From: Allacma fusca
Taxonomy: Eukaryota > Arthropoda > Collembola > Symphypleona > Sminthuridae
Assembly: GCA_947179485.1 (NCBI GenBank)
Contig: OX359247.1
Span: 64,531,001-64,595,000, forward strand
DNA: 64,000 nucleotides
Direction: 5' to 3'
A program made the translations under genes and the position numbers. The notes under the pieces are model-generated. The model made no database searches. It saw nothing but the letters and a program-made list of their open reading frames with translations, and was not told where the DNA came from. Below are positions 1 to 10,139 of this stretch, piece by piece; within the stretch, counting starts at the first letter, position 1, and each line of letters opens with the position of its first letter.

Positions 1-902
1 TTGAGCAATCGTGCAGAATTCAAAACCACATCTGTCAAACTGACACATATGCAACATGCAAAAAATTACAATCTACATTATTTGGTCCAAGTAAGTATTT
101 GTACAACAAACTAATCTACAGATTTCAGTAATTAGTGTGGAAATGATGGAAGAGTAAGTTAAATGGAAATGCCAGTACGTTCACGAACTTAGTTTTTTGC
201 CCAGTATTTTACTCGCAGTAACATTACCATAATCATCATCGAAAGGAAAAGACCTTTTATTCAAATTTGAGAATATGTATTTAATAACGATGTGATACTA
301 GTTATGTCATATAATTACTTATAGTCGCTTAGCACACGCGGGTTAAAGCTAGCAATTTTACAGAACCAACGACAATGAGCTATACAAACCACAACCACAG
401 CATGCTGTAATGTATGTACATATGTATACAGTAGACAATCCTCCCATTACATGCTATACATGACTTTTTTTGGGACCCAAGGCTAACTTTTTTGTAGCTG
501 GCAAACATACATTTTCCATGCAAGCTTACAAAGTAGAGTCAACCCTCGCTGTAAGGGTGCTTGAGTGGCTGGAAAATGTTGTCCTTTATTTACAAGTAGT
601 TTGTAATTGCGTGCTGGTAATGTGTGTTTGGATCCCTTGTAAGGGCGTCCCCTATACAGTGAGTGCACTGTATGTAGAATTGTATCAAAAGGCACATTTC
701 AAAACACAAAAGACTGGCCAACCTACAACCTACAGAGAGACAGAGCCCGCAGCACATACAACCTCCATCCTTTCAGAGTAATCTCTGTAGCTTGTCCTGA
801 ACTGAAACCGGCACACCTTACTCTCCTTAGTGTATATTTGCCTCTTGTCGTAACATTATAAAGCTGTGTTTTTGAAATTTCGATAAGCTCTAAACTTCTA
901 TC
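1..902. other. 5' flank of the GST gene, no gene recognised
   Basis: No coding region is convincing here. A 103-codon open stretch at 470-781 has no recognisable domain and its antisense strand is open as well, so it is taken as chance. A short palindrome with 7-nt arms and a 4-nt loop lies at 655-672. The only likely functional element is a possible TATA box just before the gene, listed separately. Confidence 0.6.
857..863 (+). promoter_or_regulatory. possible TATA box of the GST gene
   Basis: The sequence TATAAAG lies 40 bases before the GST start codon. If it is used, transcription would start near position 885-890 and the leader would be only about 15 bases, unusually short. The local DNA is AT-rich, so chance occurrence is quite possible. 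No initiator motif is clear. Confidence 0.3.
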
Positions 903-1954
903 ATGCCTGTTTACAAATTGACATACTTCAATCTCGGAGCTTTGGCTGAACCCATTCGTTGGGCTTTCAAACTGGCGGAAGTTGACTTTGAGGATGAGAG
1001 AATTGAACGTGAAGACTGGCCGGCGCTGAAGAAGAGTGGGCGTAAGACGATGTTGTATTTAATAATCAATTTTTCTATATCAATAATACATAATTTTATA
1101 GTTGCTAATTTGCCCTAGTTTGCTAAGGCGTTCTAAAGCAATACTCAATGCTGAATAATTTATTTCTAGGTTCTAATACATGATATGGGCGCTGCCCGGA
1201 AAGAATCCTGATTAATAATAAATTGAAATTGAATTGAATTTATTTCTAGGTTTCCCATCTGAAAATATGCCCCTTCTGGAAATCGACGGGGAAGTTTTTA
1301 CACAGTCATCTGCAATTTTGAGATATTTGGGTAACAAGTTTGGCCTTACTGTGGATGATGAAATTCAGCGACTTCGGTTGGATCAAGTCATTGACATTAC
1401 GACTGATGTAAGACCATGTAAGAAATCGTTTTTTTAAACTTATCTATTTTGATTTTTTCATGTAATTACCGTATGTACGTCACATAACTACGCTGAAATA
1501 TACTCTGTATTTCACATCGAATGCCCACAGAATTCTTGCACATTCTGTAGGGTAATCACGATTTTCTGAATTATTTTTCTACTTGTTATAACTGTTTGCA
1601 AAATCTTTTACATACTTTTCGCATCTTGCAGCATTCCGCGCTTATTTCTTCGAAGCTGACCCTGAGAAGAAGGAGAAAGCCAGGCTAACAATCGTCAATG
1701 AAGTTGTCCCGCTGTACCTTCGTCAAATCGAAGGAATTGTAATCAAGACAGATGGTCCATATATAGCTGGGTCAAAGTTGACCTACGGTGACCTCAGTTT
1801 GACAGCTGCCCTTAACGTCTGGATTGGCGTAGGAGTCATTACTGAAGCACAACTGCAGGAAGCATACCCTGCCACAGCAAAACTGAGAGAGGCTGTTCTC
1901 AACGTTCCGCAAATCAAGGCTTGGCTTGAAGTTCGACCCAAAACAACTTTTTGA
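903..1954 (+). CDS. sigma-class glutathione S-transferase, three exons (903-1041, 1250-1417, 1632-1954)
   Basis: Predicted product is about 209 residues, close to the usual 200-205 of cytosolic sigma GSTs (the family of haematopoietic prostaglandin D synthase). These enzymes conjugate glutathione to electrophiles or lipid peroxides. Exons join in frame: a split Arg codon at junction 1 (donor GTAAGA at 1042, acceptor AG at 1248-1249) and a split Ser codon at junction 2 (donor GTAAGA at 1418, acceptor AG at 1630-1631). The N-terminal thioredoxin-like domain shows YKLTYF with the catalytic-type Tyr8, the conserved DWPALK (Trp39, Lys43), the cis-Pro segment MPLLEIDG (about 53-60) and the glutathione-binding QSSAILRYL (about 65-73). 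The all-alpha C-terminal domain has the N-capping LTYGD segment; translation ends KTTF then TGA at 1952. The ATG at 903 gives the canonical MPxYKLTYF start. No AATAAA follows closely; AATACA at 1995-2000 is a weak alternative. An inserted retroelement tail in intron 1 duplicates the acceptor. Function is inferred from family resemblance only. Confidence 0.93.
1157..1252 (+). mobile_element. short 5'-truncated non-LTR retrotransposon tail with 16-bp target-site duplication, in GST intron 1
   Basis: A perfect 16-bp direct repeat (AATTTATTTCTAGGTT) occurs at 1157-1172 and 1237-1252. It flanks about 64 bp ending in an AATAATAAATTGAAATTGAATTG-type simple tail, of which the TTGAA-like end is typical of several arthropod non-LTR elements. 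This pattern fits target-primed insertion of a severely 5'-truncated copy. The duplicated target is the intron 3' splice site itself, so a second acceptor-like AG lies at 1168-1169. The downstream copy is the one that keeps the GST frame. The element family cannot be named from so short a piece. A simple local duplication is the alternative. Confidence 0.55.
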
Positions 1955-2502
1955 AATGTTACACACATTATTTGAACTCCTAATATCAGTGACTAATACA
2001 ATTACCCATATTTTCCAAATTTGTTAGTAAAAGTGGATAAAATTCATTTCATTGAATCATAATTGATATTTTATGTGAAACTATAACAAGAACTTTGTCT
2101 GCGCATTTATCTAGTGCATATTATACTGTTCAATTGTGTCCAATCAAGCATTGGTGCTGCCATTTGTTGTTAGAAATGCATACGCCAAATCTAAATTGTG
2201 GAAAAAAAGAAGGAGCAGTAAATATATTAAATTAATACTACTGGGAATCGTCCGGTTTGTTTCCAGATTTCTGGTGTGGCCCAAGAGCAAGGCCATTCTA
2301 CATAATACATATATAGTCTGCTCAATACTTGGACCATGGAACGTGGTTTGATATCTAACGCATGAAAGCCAAAAGCATAATCTCAAAAAGTCGTAACCTT
2401 ATACTTTCTGAGCTTTTAATGGTACGGGCAAAACGTTAATACAACAAAAGGGGCGATTAACATTTGAATTCACGGCCAGGAAATTCAATCAGCTGAGCTG
2501 TT
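1955..2502. other. 3' flank of the GST gene, nothing recognised
   Basis: AT-rich sequence holding the presumed 3' untranslated region. No AATAAA is seen near the stop codon; AATACA at 1995-2000 could serve. A 71-codon open stretch at 2136-2351 has no recognisable domain, and the opposite strand is also open there, so it is not called as a gene. Confidence 0.5.
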
Positions 2503-2671
2503 GGATTGGATTAAGGGATTAAAAAGACAAATTCAGACTAGTTGAATTGGATTACGGGATTGAAAATAAAAATAAAACAATTTAGATTAACGGATTGACA
2601 ATAAAATCCAAAAATATGAATTGGATTAACTGATGAAAATCTGAAAATTTACATTGAATTAGCGGATTAGC
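2503..2671. repeat. degenerate tandem repeat, about 36-41 bp period
   Basis: Four to five imperfect copies of a GGATTAACGGATTG-like core occur near 2503, 2545, 2583, 2619 and 2657, with AT-rich linkers of roughly 20-25 bases. Copies differ by several substitutions and small indels. It is an old, decayed minisatellite or a transposon subterminal region. It does not match either large satellite downstream. Confidence 0.4.
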
Positions 2672-3918
2672 AAGCTGAATTAAAAAAACCGTATTAGGAT
2701 GTTAAAGAAAGTTAGTTTTGATAGTTCTAGCATTTAGTTGTAGATAGCCACAGTTAAATGAACACAATTTTTGTTCGACAGCGTGCTATTTGTAATAAAG
2801 AGTGGATTCCACTGAAACCAATTCAAATGTGAAAAATATCAATAACCAGAATCGTATTTGGGGATGGATGAACAACATGCAATTTGCAGAACTAGAATTT
2901 AAAAATGTTATGCAAAATACCATGTGATAGATTTTGAAAAGGTTACACCCTTTCTGCTTTGACGAAAAAAATGATTCTCATTGTGTAGTATACCGGAGTT
3001 CTCGAAGTCTTTTAGTGAAACTGAAACTCCATTTGTGTTGCGAATGTTGTGGCAACACACTACTCAAATATTTTAAAGGGTAGATAAGATAAAGTCTTGT
3101 TTTTGAAGGCCATTATGTCGTGTTTTTAACCTCACAAAATTCAATGGGGTTACGTACAAACAGGCAAACACATAGACAAACACTGGAAACGTTGCGAAGA
3201 CTGAGCATGTCTGATTATATAAATACAGAACCAATAAGGAAAAACAAATGAAATCCCAATAAAAACGGACGCATTATTTTCACTTGGAAATAACATAAGA
3301 GTGCGTTCCCTGGATAAAATATTTGTGTTAATAAAAGTTGCAGATTTGGTCAACGAAAATCTATCGAATGCGTTAATGGAAAATATAAACACACTGTGTC
3401 GGCAAGAAACTTGAGGACAGATCCAGGAGAAGGACAGTAGCCAGTCACACTTGTAGTTAGGACGTATGTACGTCAACGTAGATTTTATATCCTGATTTCT
3501 CAAAATAATAATGACTCCTTTCTAAGATTAGGAATTATAGGAGTTTGGCGGATCGGTTCTCGCCGATGACAGTTCCCAACAATTAGATTGTCCTTTTCGC
3601 AGAGAAAAACTACACTAGAGGGGTAAGGGCTGGTACTTTTGAGTAAAAGTTCGAAAACAAGAAGATCAGGAAAAATGAATGGTAACTTAATTCAGGAGCT
3701 TATCTAGAAATGATCAAATTGACTTTGACTAATTCATATTTCATCACATGATCAACTCGGATCATTTGTCATCCTCTGTCGAATGTTTAACTTTGTATAT
3801 ATTTAGCAATAGTATCAAAATATAATTGATGAAATGATTGAAACTAAATGTAGATGTTCACTTTTGAGGGATTTCATTCGAGGAAAGGTGACACTGAAGT
3901 GGAAACAATGTCGCAAAA
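2672..3918. other. gene-poor intergenic DNA
   Basis: No gene is recognised. A plus-strand open stretch at 3238-3414 (about 58 codons, no early ATG) reads with a protein-like alternation of charged and hydrophobic residues but matches nothing I know. A minus-strand 117-codon frame at 3150-3503 overlaps it and also lacks any domain. AATAAA occurs near 2791 without an associated gene. Confidence 0.4.
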
Positions 3919-4309
3919 ATGTTTGAAGTAATACCAGGACAACGTTTGGGGTTCGTAAACAAGTGCCCGTGTAAGTTCCGAATTTTTGTTATGGCGTGTA
4001 AAAATAAAAAATCGCCTGGGATAATTGCTCGTGCAAAACCAGTCAACTTTCCGAGATATTTGAAAGAAGTTGCTGAAATTCCACAAGTTTTTTCAAGAAC
4101 ATTTTGAAAATTTTTTTGCATTCCTTGATGCAAGCATTATGCTTCAGAATCAAGACAAGATATATGCCCAACAAGATTTAAAAGCTAAGAAGTCTGGAGA
4201 ACGCACAAATAAACAGCCCACTCAACAAAAAAGCTCCGCCAATTCTTCCTCATCCATTATCCAACAAAATAGAGGTAACCAATGCTCCCAATGTACCCTC
4301 ATCTTGTAA
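3919..4309 (+). pseudogene. possible decayed coding remnant, two overlapping frames
   Basis: Two plus-strand frames abut: 3919-4107 (about 62 codons) and 4070-4309 (about 79 codons). Reading across a frame change near 4085-4105 gives a continuous protein-like stretch that turns Gln/Ser/Lys-rich towards its end. It may belong to the same dead element as the open stretch at 4363-4911, which would make it an upstream, gag-like or linker part. I recognise no domain, and chance cannot be excluded. Confidence 0.15.
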
Positions 4310-4362
4310 ATTTAACCGTTCAGGAAACTGCCAGCACTAAAATCAACTAGTAGTAATCATAA

Positions 4363-4911
4363 CAACGGATTTCGAAATCCCCGAAGACATCGAAACAATT
4401 CTCGAAATTTTCACCACCAATAACAACAGTTGATGGATCAGTTTCAAGAATCCTGTTACAAGAATCAATCATGAATCCCATCAGTAAAATTATATTAGCT
4501 GATCTGGACCTTTCCACCAATAAATGAGATGAAAATGGCTCAAACTCTAAGAATAATAAGTACAACCGAAGATTTATAAGCATCAACAAAATCACTCCAC
4601 CAGAACTAAAACCATTCAACAAACAAATTAAAAGGAAAATTGCTCTTACAAAACACAGCGACTCAATTTCACATAACTTGACAAAAATTAAAATTCCAAC
4701 TCTTTTAGATTTGACCTGTAAATTTGGCCCTAAATTTTGCCCACATACTTTATTTCATAAGAATATTTTAAAAAATGAACTCAGGGAATGAATTAGGAAA
4801 ATTAGCTGGAAGTTATTCTTTAATGACAACATTCGTAGTAACTTCACTATTACAATCAAATATTACACAAAGCTAAAGTGGAAAATAATGGTAAAACACA
4901 CGGTGAGTTAG
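4363..4911 (+). pseudogene. decayed coding remnant, perhaps a Penelope-like or other retroelement
   Basis: One frame runs for about 182 codons with only two internal TGA codons (4525-4527, 4789-4791) before a TAG at 4909, unusual for such AT-rich DNA. The middle reads IPTLLDLTCKFGPKFCP and, past the second stop, IRKISWKLFF. The L-x-x-GPKFCP pattern followed by a charged R-K-x-x-W/L-K-x-FF segment recalls the region before the reverse transcriptase of Penelope-like elements, but this is from memory of the family and weak. No catalytic reverse transcriptase motif is present. No start codon, promoter or intact partner is seen. It is most likely a fragment of a dead transposon; a decayed host exon is possible. 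Confidence 0.3.
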
Positions 4912-5091
4912 AGAAAACTTTTTTCAACCTAGACGTCATTAGCAACAGATGACTTTGTGACCTATTAATTATTACTGTACAAATTCACTCCCAAACCCTG
5001 TAATAATTAACTGGTTTCTTTCACTAACTCAACTCATCGAACTAATTAGCGCTTATGATCAGATATCCTAACCCGTGGAGCGGAACTATGA

Positions 5092-5253
5092 AGCAAGGGT
5101 AATAACGTTACGTGGACAAATGTTCCAGAACCATCTTCTCGAAAGATTGTTTTTAATAAGTGGACCCAACGCCCCGGTGGTTTTGGAATGCGTCTTCGAA
5201 TTCCAGATGTAGCAGCAGTCCAAACGGTAACTGTTTTCCTCAGTGTCGGATGA
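5092..5253 (+). pseudogene. short open stretch, possible coding fragment
   Basis: A 53-codon frame without a start codon ends at TGA 5251-5253, six bases before the target-site duplication of the hAT element. It is less AT-rich than its surroundings and includes an RPGGFGMRLRIPDVA segment. It could be a lone exon or part of a dead transposon. No family is recognised. Confidence 0.15.
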
Positions 5254-5266
5254 CAACGTTATAGAG

Positions 5267-6314
5267 TAGACATGTCAACTACGGTATTGTAGTACGGTAA
5301 TACCGTAATTACCGTAAAAAATTGAGGTACGGTTTAGCTACGATAATTCTCGGTTTTTTGAAGCGATATCGTAACTATATACGATATCGTCTGTCTAGTG
5401 GAAGGCTCATAAAATTGTGGTGTTGCCCTCTACAAACCATGTCCAAAGCTCAAGCAACAATATTAAATCCTAAGCCAAATCTCTGGATATCTTTGTTGAT
5501 GAAAATATGCCTACGGTAGAATGATTACATTCTACATTTTATTAAGTGTACGAACGTACGTACATGAACTGACACGTCGTTGCTGGTTCTGTTCATTTGA
5601 TCACTATCTTACTCATGCCAGAACAGCTTCTATGGCAATTGTCTTACAATTCCCATCTATGAATTCACATACTCGAATTTTCATTAAAAAAGTCAAATGA
5701 AAGGAATTCGTTCGACAATAAAGACTGTGTGTAGTGCCAATATGAATAAAACTTTTAATCGAACTGATTATTCAGAATCTAAACCAAGTCGTGTGTCTAG
5801 TAATTCAAGTGTTTGAAGTCATTTCTTGAAACAGTCTGACGGCTTGATGGCACTTTGCTGTTATGTGAAAGAGATGGGAGGTCACTTCCTAAATTAATAT
5901 AATTCCGACCGAATTCGGTAAATATTTAGTTTAGGAAAAATTACTAGAAGATAGATAGACCGAAGAATTATATTCGGCATCGTTTTCTGTATTTTAAGAT
6001 GTTCATATCTGTCACACGAATGAAAAAAGCAAATTAGTTTTTTTTCAAATTAGCTTATTATATATGGAATTTCTGCACATTTAATACTCTCCCATTAATT
6101 GCCATAAAAGATGCTAAACTGATGGTTGAATAATTATGTTGGATTTTTTACTTCATATCTTTACACACATACCATAAAAATCGACTTATATTCATGTTTT
6201 TCCCATAATCGGATTAATTTACGATACCGTACCTTAAAAATATTATCGGCGTTTTTCCACTTTACGGTAACGATAATTACGGTATTTTAAACAAGAACGG
6301 TATGAACATGTCTA
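5267..6314. mobile_element. non-autonomous hAT-type DNA transposon, 1,048 bp
   Basis: The element begins TAGACATGT and ends ACATGTCTA, perfect 9-bp inverted ends. It is flanked by a perfect 8-bp target-site duplication TTATAGAG at 5259-5266 and 6315-6322. An 8-bp duplication with TAG/CTA ends is the signature of the hAT superfamily. Both subterminal regions carry several ACGGTA/TACCGT motifs, including a shared AATACCGTAATTA block in matching orientation relative to each end, as expected of hAT transposase-binding repeats. No intact transposase frame is present; a BED-finger-like remnant lies inside. The perfect duplication and ends suggest a fairly recent insertion, mobilised by a transposase encoded elsewhere. 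Confidence 0.85.
5742..5897 (+). pseudogene. BED zinc-finger-like transposase remnant inside the hAT element
   Basis: From an ATG at 5742 one frame reads into S-S-V-stop-S-H-F (stop TGA at 5814-5816), then D-G and A-L-C about ten residues later. BED fingers at the start of hAT transposases have S-x-V-W-x-H/Y-F followed at similar spacing by the first zinc-binding Cys. Here the Trp codon position holds TGA, and the second Cys and downstream His residues are not in register. It ends at TAA 5895-5897. This fits a dead transposase 5' exon retained in a deletion derivative. The resemblance is short, so chance remains possible. Confidence 0.42.
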
Positions 6315-6385
6315 TTATAGAGTAAATTATCAAACATAAGAATATACAAGCTTCCTGGAGCATTAGAGAATATAATGAGGAAAAT

Positions 6386-6552
6386 CCGGACCAGTGGTCG
6401 TCACGGGAACGAGTCCAGGAACGGGTACGGGAATAAGTATTTTGTTTCCAACCATTTTGGGTACGGGAACAGGAACACCCCCAAGTGAACCCGGCCACCG
6501 GGAACAGGAGCAGGAGTGAGAACAGTAACCGAGATTTTGATTTTGTTCCCAT
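6386..6552. repeat. GC-richer degenerate GGGAAC/GGTACG repeat
   Basis: A block of imperfect hexamer-like motifs (GGGAAC, GGTACGGGAAC, GGAACAGGAGC) stands out as GC-richer than the AT-rich flanks. It makes the minus strand read as a Val-Pro/Ser-Arg-rich frame, which is not taken as a gene. The origin is unknown; similar motifs occur in dispersed invertebrate repeats. Confidence 0.5.
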
Positions 6553-6711
6553 CTTCTAAAACGCACTCAAAATTGATCTTGGAAGACTATTTATGTATAC
6601 AAATTAAGTTGCATATTACATTCCATTCTTTTTTTTCCTGCAATTTTTACACACATATATCCTTACCTTAAAGATAGTAATGTTGATTTATGTATGCTAA
6701 TTAATAGTAAT
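6553..6711. other. AT-rich spacer, nothing recognised
   Basis: No gene or repeat boundary is visible. The octamer ATAGTAAT occurs at 6674-6681 and again at 6704-6711, directly before the hAT-like end at 6712, but no matching copy is seen to the right of satellite 1. Confidence 0.4.
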
Positions 6712-6825
6712 CAGAGCTGTCCAAAACACATGGTATTTTAAATACATGTATTTCAATTTCATTATTGTATTCAAGTTCAATGTAGTTCAATGTAGTATTT
6801 CAATTCAAAAAATCAATTTCAATAT
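6712..6825 (+). mobile_element. left end of a second hAT-like element leading into satellite 1
   Basis: CAGAGCTGTCC at 6712 fits the CAGNGNTG-type start of many hAT elements. It is followed by a palindromic AAATACATGTATTT (6739-6752) and several GTATTT/TTCAAT motifs typical of hAT subterminal regions rich in GTATTTT. The sequence passes directly into the 36-bp satellite, whose unit twice contains TGTATTTTGT. No matching right end (GGACAGCTCTG-like) is seen after the satellite, so the element is incomplete or the resemblance is fortuitous. Confidence 0.38.
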
Positions 6826-7511
6826 TGTATTTTGTAGTTTGTATTTTGTCTTACGAAGAAATGTATTTTGTAGTTTGTATTTTGTCTTACGAAGAAATGT
6901 ATTTTGTAGTTTGTATTTTGTCTTACGAAGAAATGTATTTTGTAGTTTGTATTTTGTCTTACGAAGAAATGTATTTTGTAGTTTGTATTTTGTCTTACGA
7001 AGAAATGTATTTTGTAGTTTGTATTTTGTCTTACGAAGAAATGTATTTTGTAGTTTGTATTTTGTCTTACGAAGAAATGTATTTTGTAGTTTGTATTTTG
7101 TCTTACGAAGAAATGTATTTTGTAGTTTGTATTTTGTCTTACGAAGAAATGTATTTTGTAGTTTGTATTTTGTCTTACGAAGAAATGTTTTTTGTAGTTT
7201 GTATTTTGTCTTACGAAGAAATGTTTTTTGTAGTTTGTATTTTGTCTTACGAAGAAATGTATTTTGTAGTTTGTATTTTGTCTTACGAAGAAATGTATTT
7301 TGTAGTTTGTATTTTGTCTTACGAAGAAATGTTTTTTGTTGTTTGTATTTTGTCTTACGAAGAAATGTTTTTTGTTGTTTGTATTTTGTCTTACGAAGAA
7401 ATGTATTTTGTAGTTTGTATTTTGTCTTACGAAGAAATGTTTTTTGTTGTTTGTATTTTGTCTTACGAAGAAATGTATTTTGTAGTTTGTTTTTTGTCTT
7501 ACGAAGAAATG

Positions 7512-9562
7512 TTTTTTGTAGTTTGTATTTTGTCTTACGAAGAAATGTATTTTGTAGTTTGTATTTTGTCTTACGAAGAAATGTATTTTGTAGTTTGTAT
7601 TTTGTCTTACGAAGAAATGTTTTTTGTAGTTTGTATTTTGTCTTACGAAGAAATGTTTTTTGTTGTGTGTATTTTGTCTTACGAAGAAATGTATTTTGTA
7701 GTTTGTATTTTGTCTTACGAAGAAATGTATTTTGTAGTTTGTATTTTGTCTTACGAAGAAATGTATTTTGTAGTTTGTATTTTGTCTTACGAAGAAATGT
7801 ATTTTGTAGTTTGTATTTTGTCTTACGAAGAAATGTTTTTTGTTGTTTGTATTTTGTCTTACGAAGAAATGTATTTTGTAGTTTGTATTTTGTCTTACGA
7901 AGAAATGTATTTTGTAGTTTGTATTTTGTCTTACGAAGAAATGTATTTTGTAGTTTGTATTTTGTCTTACGAAGAAATGTATTTTGTAGTTTGTATTTTG
8001 TCTTACGAAGAAATGTATTTTGTAGTTTGTATTTTGTCTTACGAAGAAATGTATTTTATAGTTTGTATTTTGTCTAACGAAGAAATGTATTTTGTAGTTT
8101 GTATTTTGTCTTACGAAGAAATGTATTTTGTAGTTTGTATTTTGTCTTACGAACAAATGTATTTTGTAGTTTGTATTTTGTCTTACGAAGAAATGTATTT
8201 TGTAGTTTGAATTTTGTCTTACGAAGAAATGTATTTTGTAGTTTGTATTTTGTCTTACGAAGAAATGTATTTTGTAGTTTGTATTTTGTCTTACGAAGAA
8301 ATGTATTTTGTAGTTTGTATTTTGTCTTACGAAGAAATGTATTTTGTAGTTTGTATTTTGTCTTACGAAGAAATGTATTTTGTAGTTTGTATTTTGTCTT
8401 ACGAAGAAATGTTTTTTGTAGTTTGTATTTTGTCTTACGAAGAAATGTTTTTTGTAGTTTGTATTTTGTCTTACGAAGAAATGTATTTTGTAGTTTGTAT
8501 TTTGTCTTACGAAGAAATGTATTTTGTAGTTTGTATTTTGTCTTACGAAGAAATGTATTTTGTAGTTTGTATTTTGTCTTACGAAGAAATGTATTTTGTA
8601 GTTTGTATTTTGTCTTACGAAGAAATGTATTTTGTAGTTTGTATTTTGTCTTACGAAGAAATGTTTTTTGTAGTTTGTATTTTGTCTTACGAAGAAATGT
8701 TTTTTGTTGTGTGTATTTTGTCTTACGAAGAAATGTATTTTGTAGTTTGTATTTTGTCTTACGAAGAAATGTATTTTGTAGTTTGTATTTTGTCTTACGA
8801 AGAAATGTATTTTGTAGTTTGTATTTTGTCTTACGAAGAAATGTATTTTGTAGTTTGTATTTTGTCTTACGAAGAAATGTTTTTTGTTGTTTGTATTTTG
8901 TCTTACGAAGAAATGTATTTTGTAGTTTGTATTTTGTCTTACGAAGAAATGTTTTTTGTAGTTTGTATTTTGTCTTACGAAGAAATGTATTTTGTAGTTT
9001 GTATTTTGTCTTACGAAGAAATGTATTTTGTAGTTTGTATTTTGTCTTACGAAGAAATGTATTTTGTAGTTTGTATTTTGTCTTACGAAGAAATGTATTT
9101 TATAGTTTGTATTTTGTCTAACGAAGAAATGTATTTTGTAGTTTGTATTTTGTCTTACGAAGAAATGTATTTTGTAGTTTGTATTTTGTCTTACGAACAA
9201 ATGTATTTTGTAGTTTGTATTTTGTCTTACGAAGAAATGTATTTTGTAGTTTGAATTTTGTCTTACGAAGAAATGTATTTTGTAGTTTGTATTTTGTCTT
9301 ACGAAGAAATGTATTTTGTAGTTTGTATTTTGTCTTACGAAGAAATGTATTTTGTAGTTTGTATTTTGTCTTACGAAGAAATGTATTTTGTAGTTTGTAT
9401 TTTGTCTTACGAAGAAATGTATTTTGTAGTTTGTATTTTGTCTTACGAAGAAATGTTTTTTGTAGTTTGTATTTTGTCTTACGAAGAAATGTTTTTTGTA
9501 GTTTGTATTTTGTCTTACGAAGAAATGTATTTTGTAGTTTGTATTTTGTCTTACGAAGAAAT
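7512..9562. repeat. 1,044-bp (29-unit) duplication within satellite 1
   Basis: The block at about 7512-8518 recurs at about 8556-9562. Matching rare variants all lie exactly 1,044 bp apart: GTTGTGTGT (7661/8705), TATTTTATAG with CTAACG (8051/9095), the GAACAAATG unit, the TTTGAATTTTG unit, and paired TGTTTTTT units (8411/9455, 8447/9491). At least one unit differs (7907 versus 8951). This is a recent segmental duplication. Confidence 0.85.
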
Positions 9563-10139
9563 GTTTTTTGTAGTTTGTATTTTCTCTTACGAAGAAATGT
9601 ATTTTGAAGTTTGTATTTTGTCTTACGAAGAAATGTATTTTGTAGTTTGTATTTTGTCTTACGAAGAAATGTATTTTGTAGTTTGTATTTTGTCTTACGA
9701 AGAAATGTATTTTGTAGTTTGTATTTTGTCTTACGAAGAAATGTATTTTGTAGTTTGTATTTTGTCTTACGAAGAAATGTATTTTGTAGTTTGTATTTTG
9801 TCTTACGAAGAAATGCATTTTGTAGTTTGTATTTTGTCTTACGAACAAATGTATTTTGTAGTTTGTATTTTGTCTTACGAAGAAATGTTTTTTGTTGTTT
9901 GTATTTTGTCTTACGAAGAAATGTATTTTGTAGTTTGTATTTTGTCTTACGAAGAAATGTTTTTTGTAGTTTGTATTTTGTCTTACGAAGAAATGTTTTT
10001 TGTAGTTTGTATTTTGTCTTACGAAGAAATGTATTTTGTAGTTTGTATTTTGTCTTACGAAGAAATGTTTTTTGTTGTTTGTATTTTGTCTTACGAAGAA
10101 ATGTATTTTGTAGTTTGTATTTTGTCTTACGAAGAAATG

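Noticed and set aside
470..781. 103-codon plus-strand open frame
   Set aside because: No domain or homology recognised; overlaps an antisense open frame; lies just upstream of the real GST start.
1157..1169. First acceptor-like AG (1168-1169) as the true start of GST exon 2
   Set aside because: Joining it to exon 1 leads to TGA within a few codons, while the AG at 1248-1249 restores the conserved GST sequence.
1408..1409. GT at 1408 as the GST exon 2 donor
   Set aside because: It puts exon 3 out of frame; the GTAAGA at 1418 keeps the family sequence.
2503..2671. Ancestral copy of satellite 2
   Set aside because: The GGATTAACGGATTG core and roughly 38-bp period do not align with the 20-bp unit beyond shared AT-richness.
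3150..3503. 117-codon minus-strand open frame
   Set aside because: No domain recognised, and an equally protein-like plus-strand frame overlaps it; probably chance.
4904..5031. Possible small inverted-repeat element (TGAGTTAG/CTAACTCA) with an inner hairpin at 4965-4975/5000-5010
   Set aside because: Arms are only 8 and 11 bp, the two inverted repeats are not concentric, and no target-site duplication is seen.
6277..6552. 91-codon minus-strand frame rich in Ser/Arg
   Set aside because: It is produced by the GGGAAC-type repeat and overlaps the end of the hAT element.
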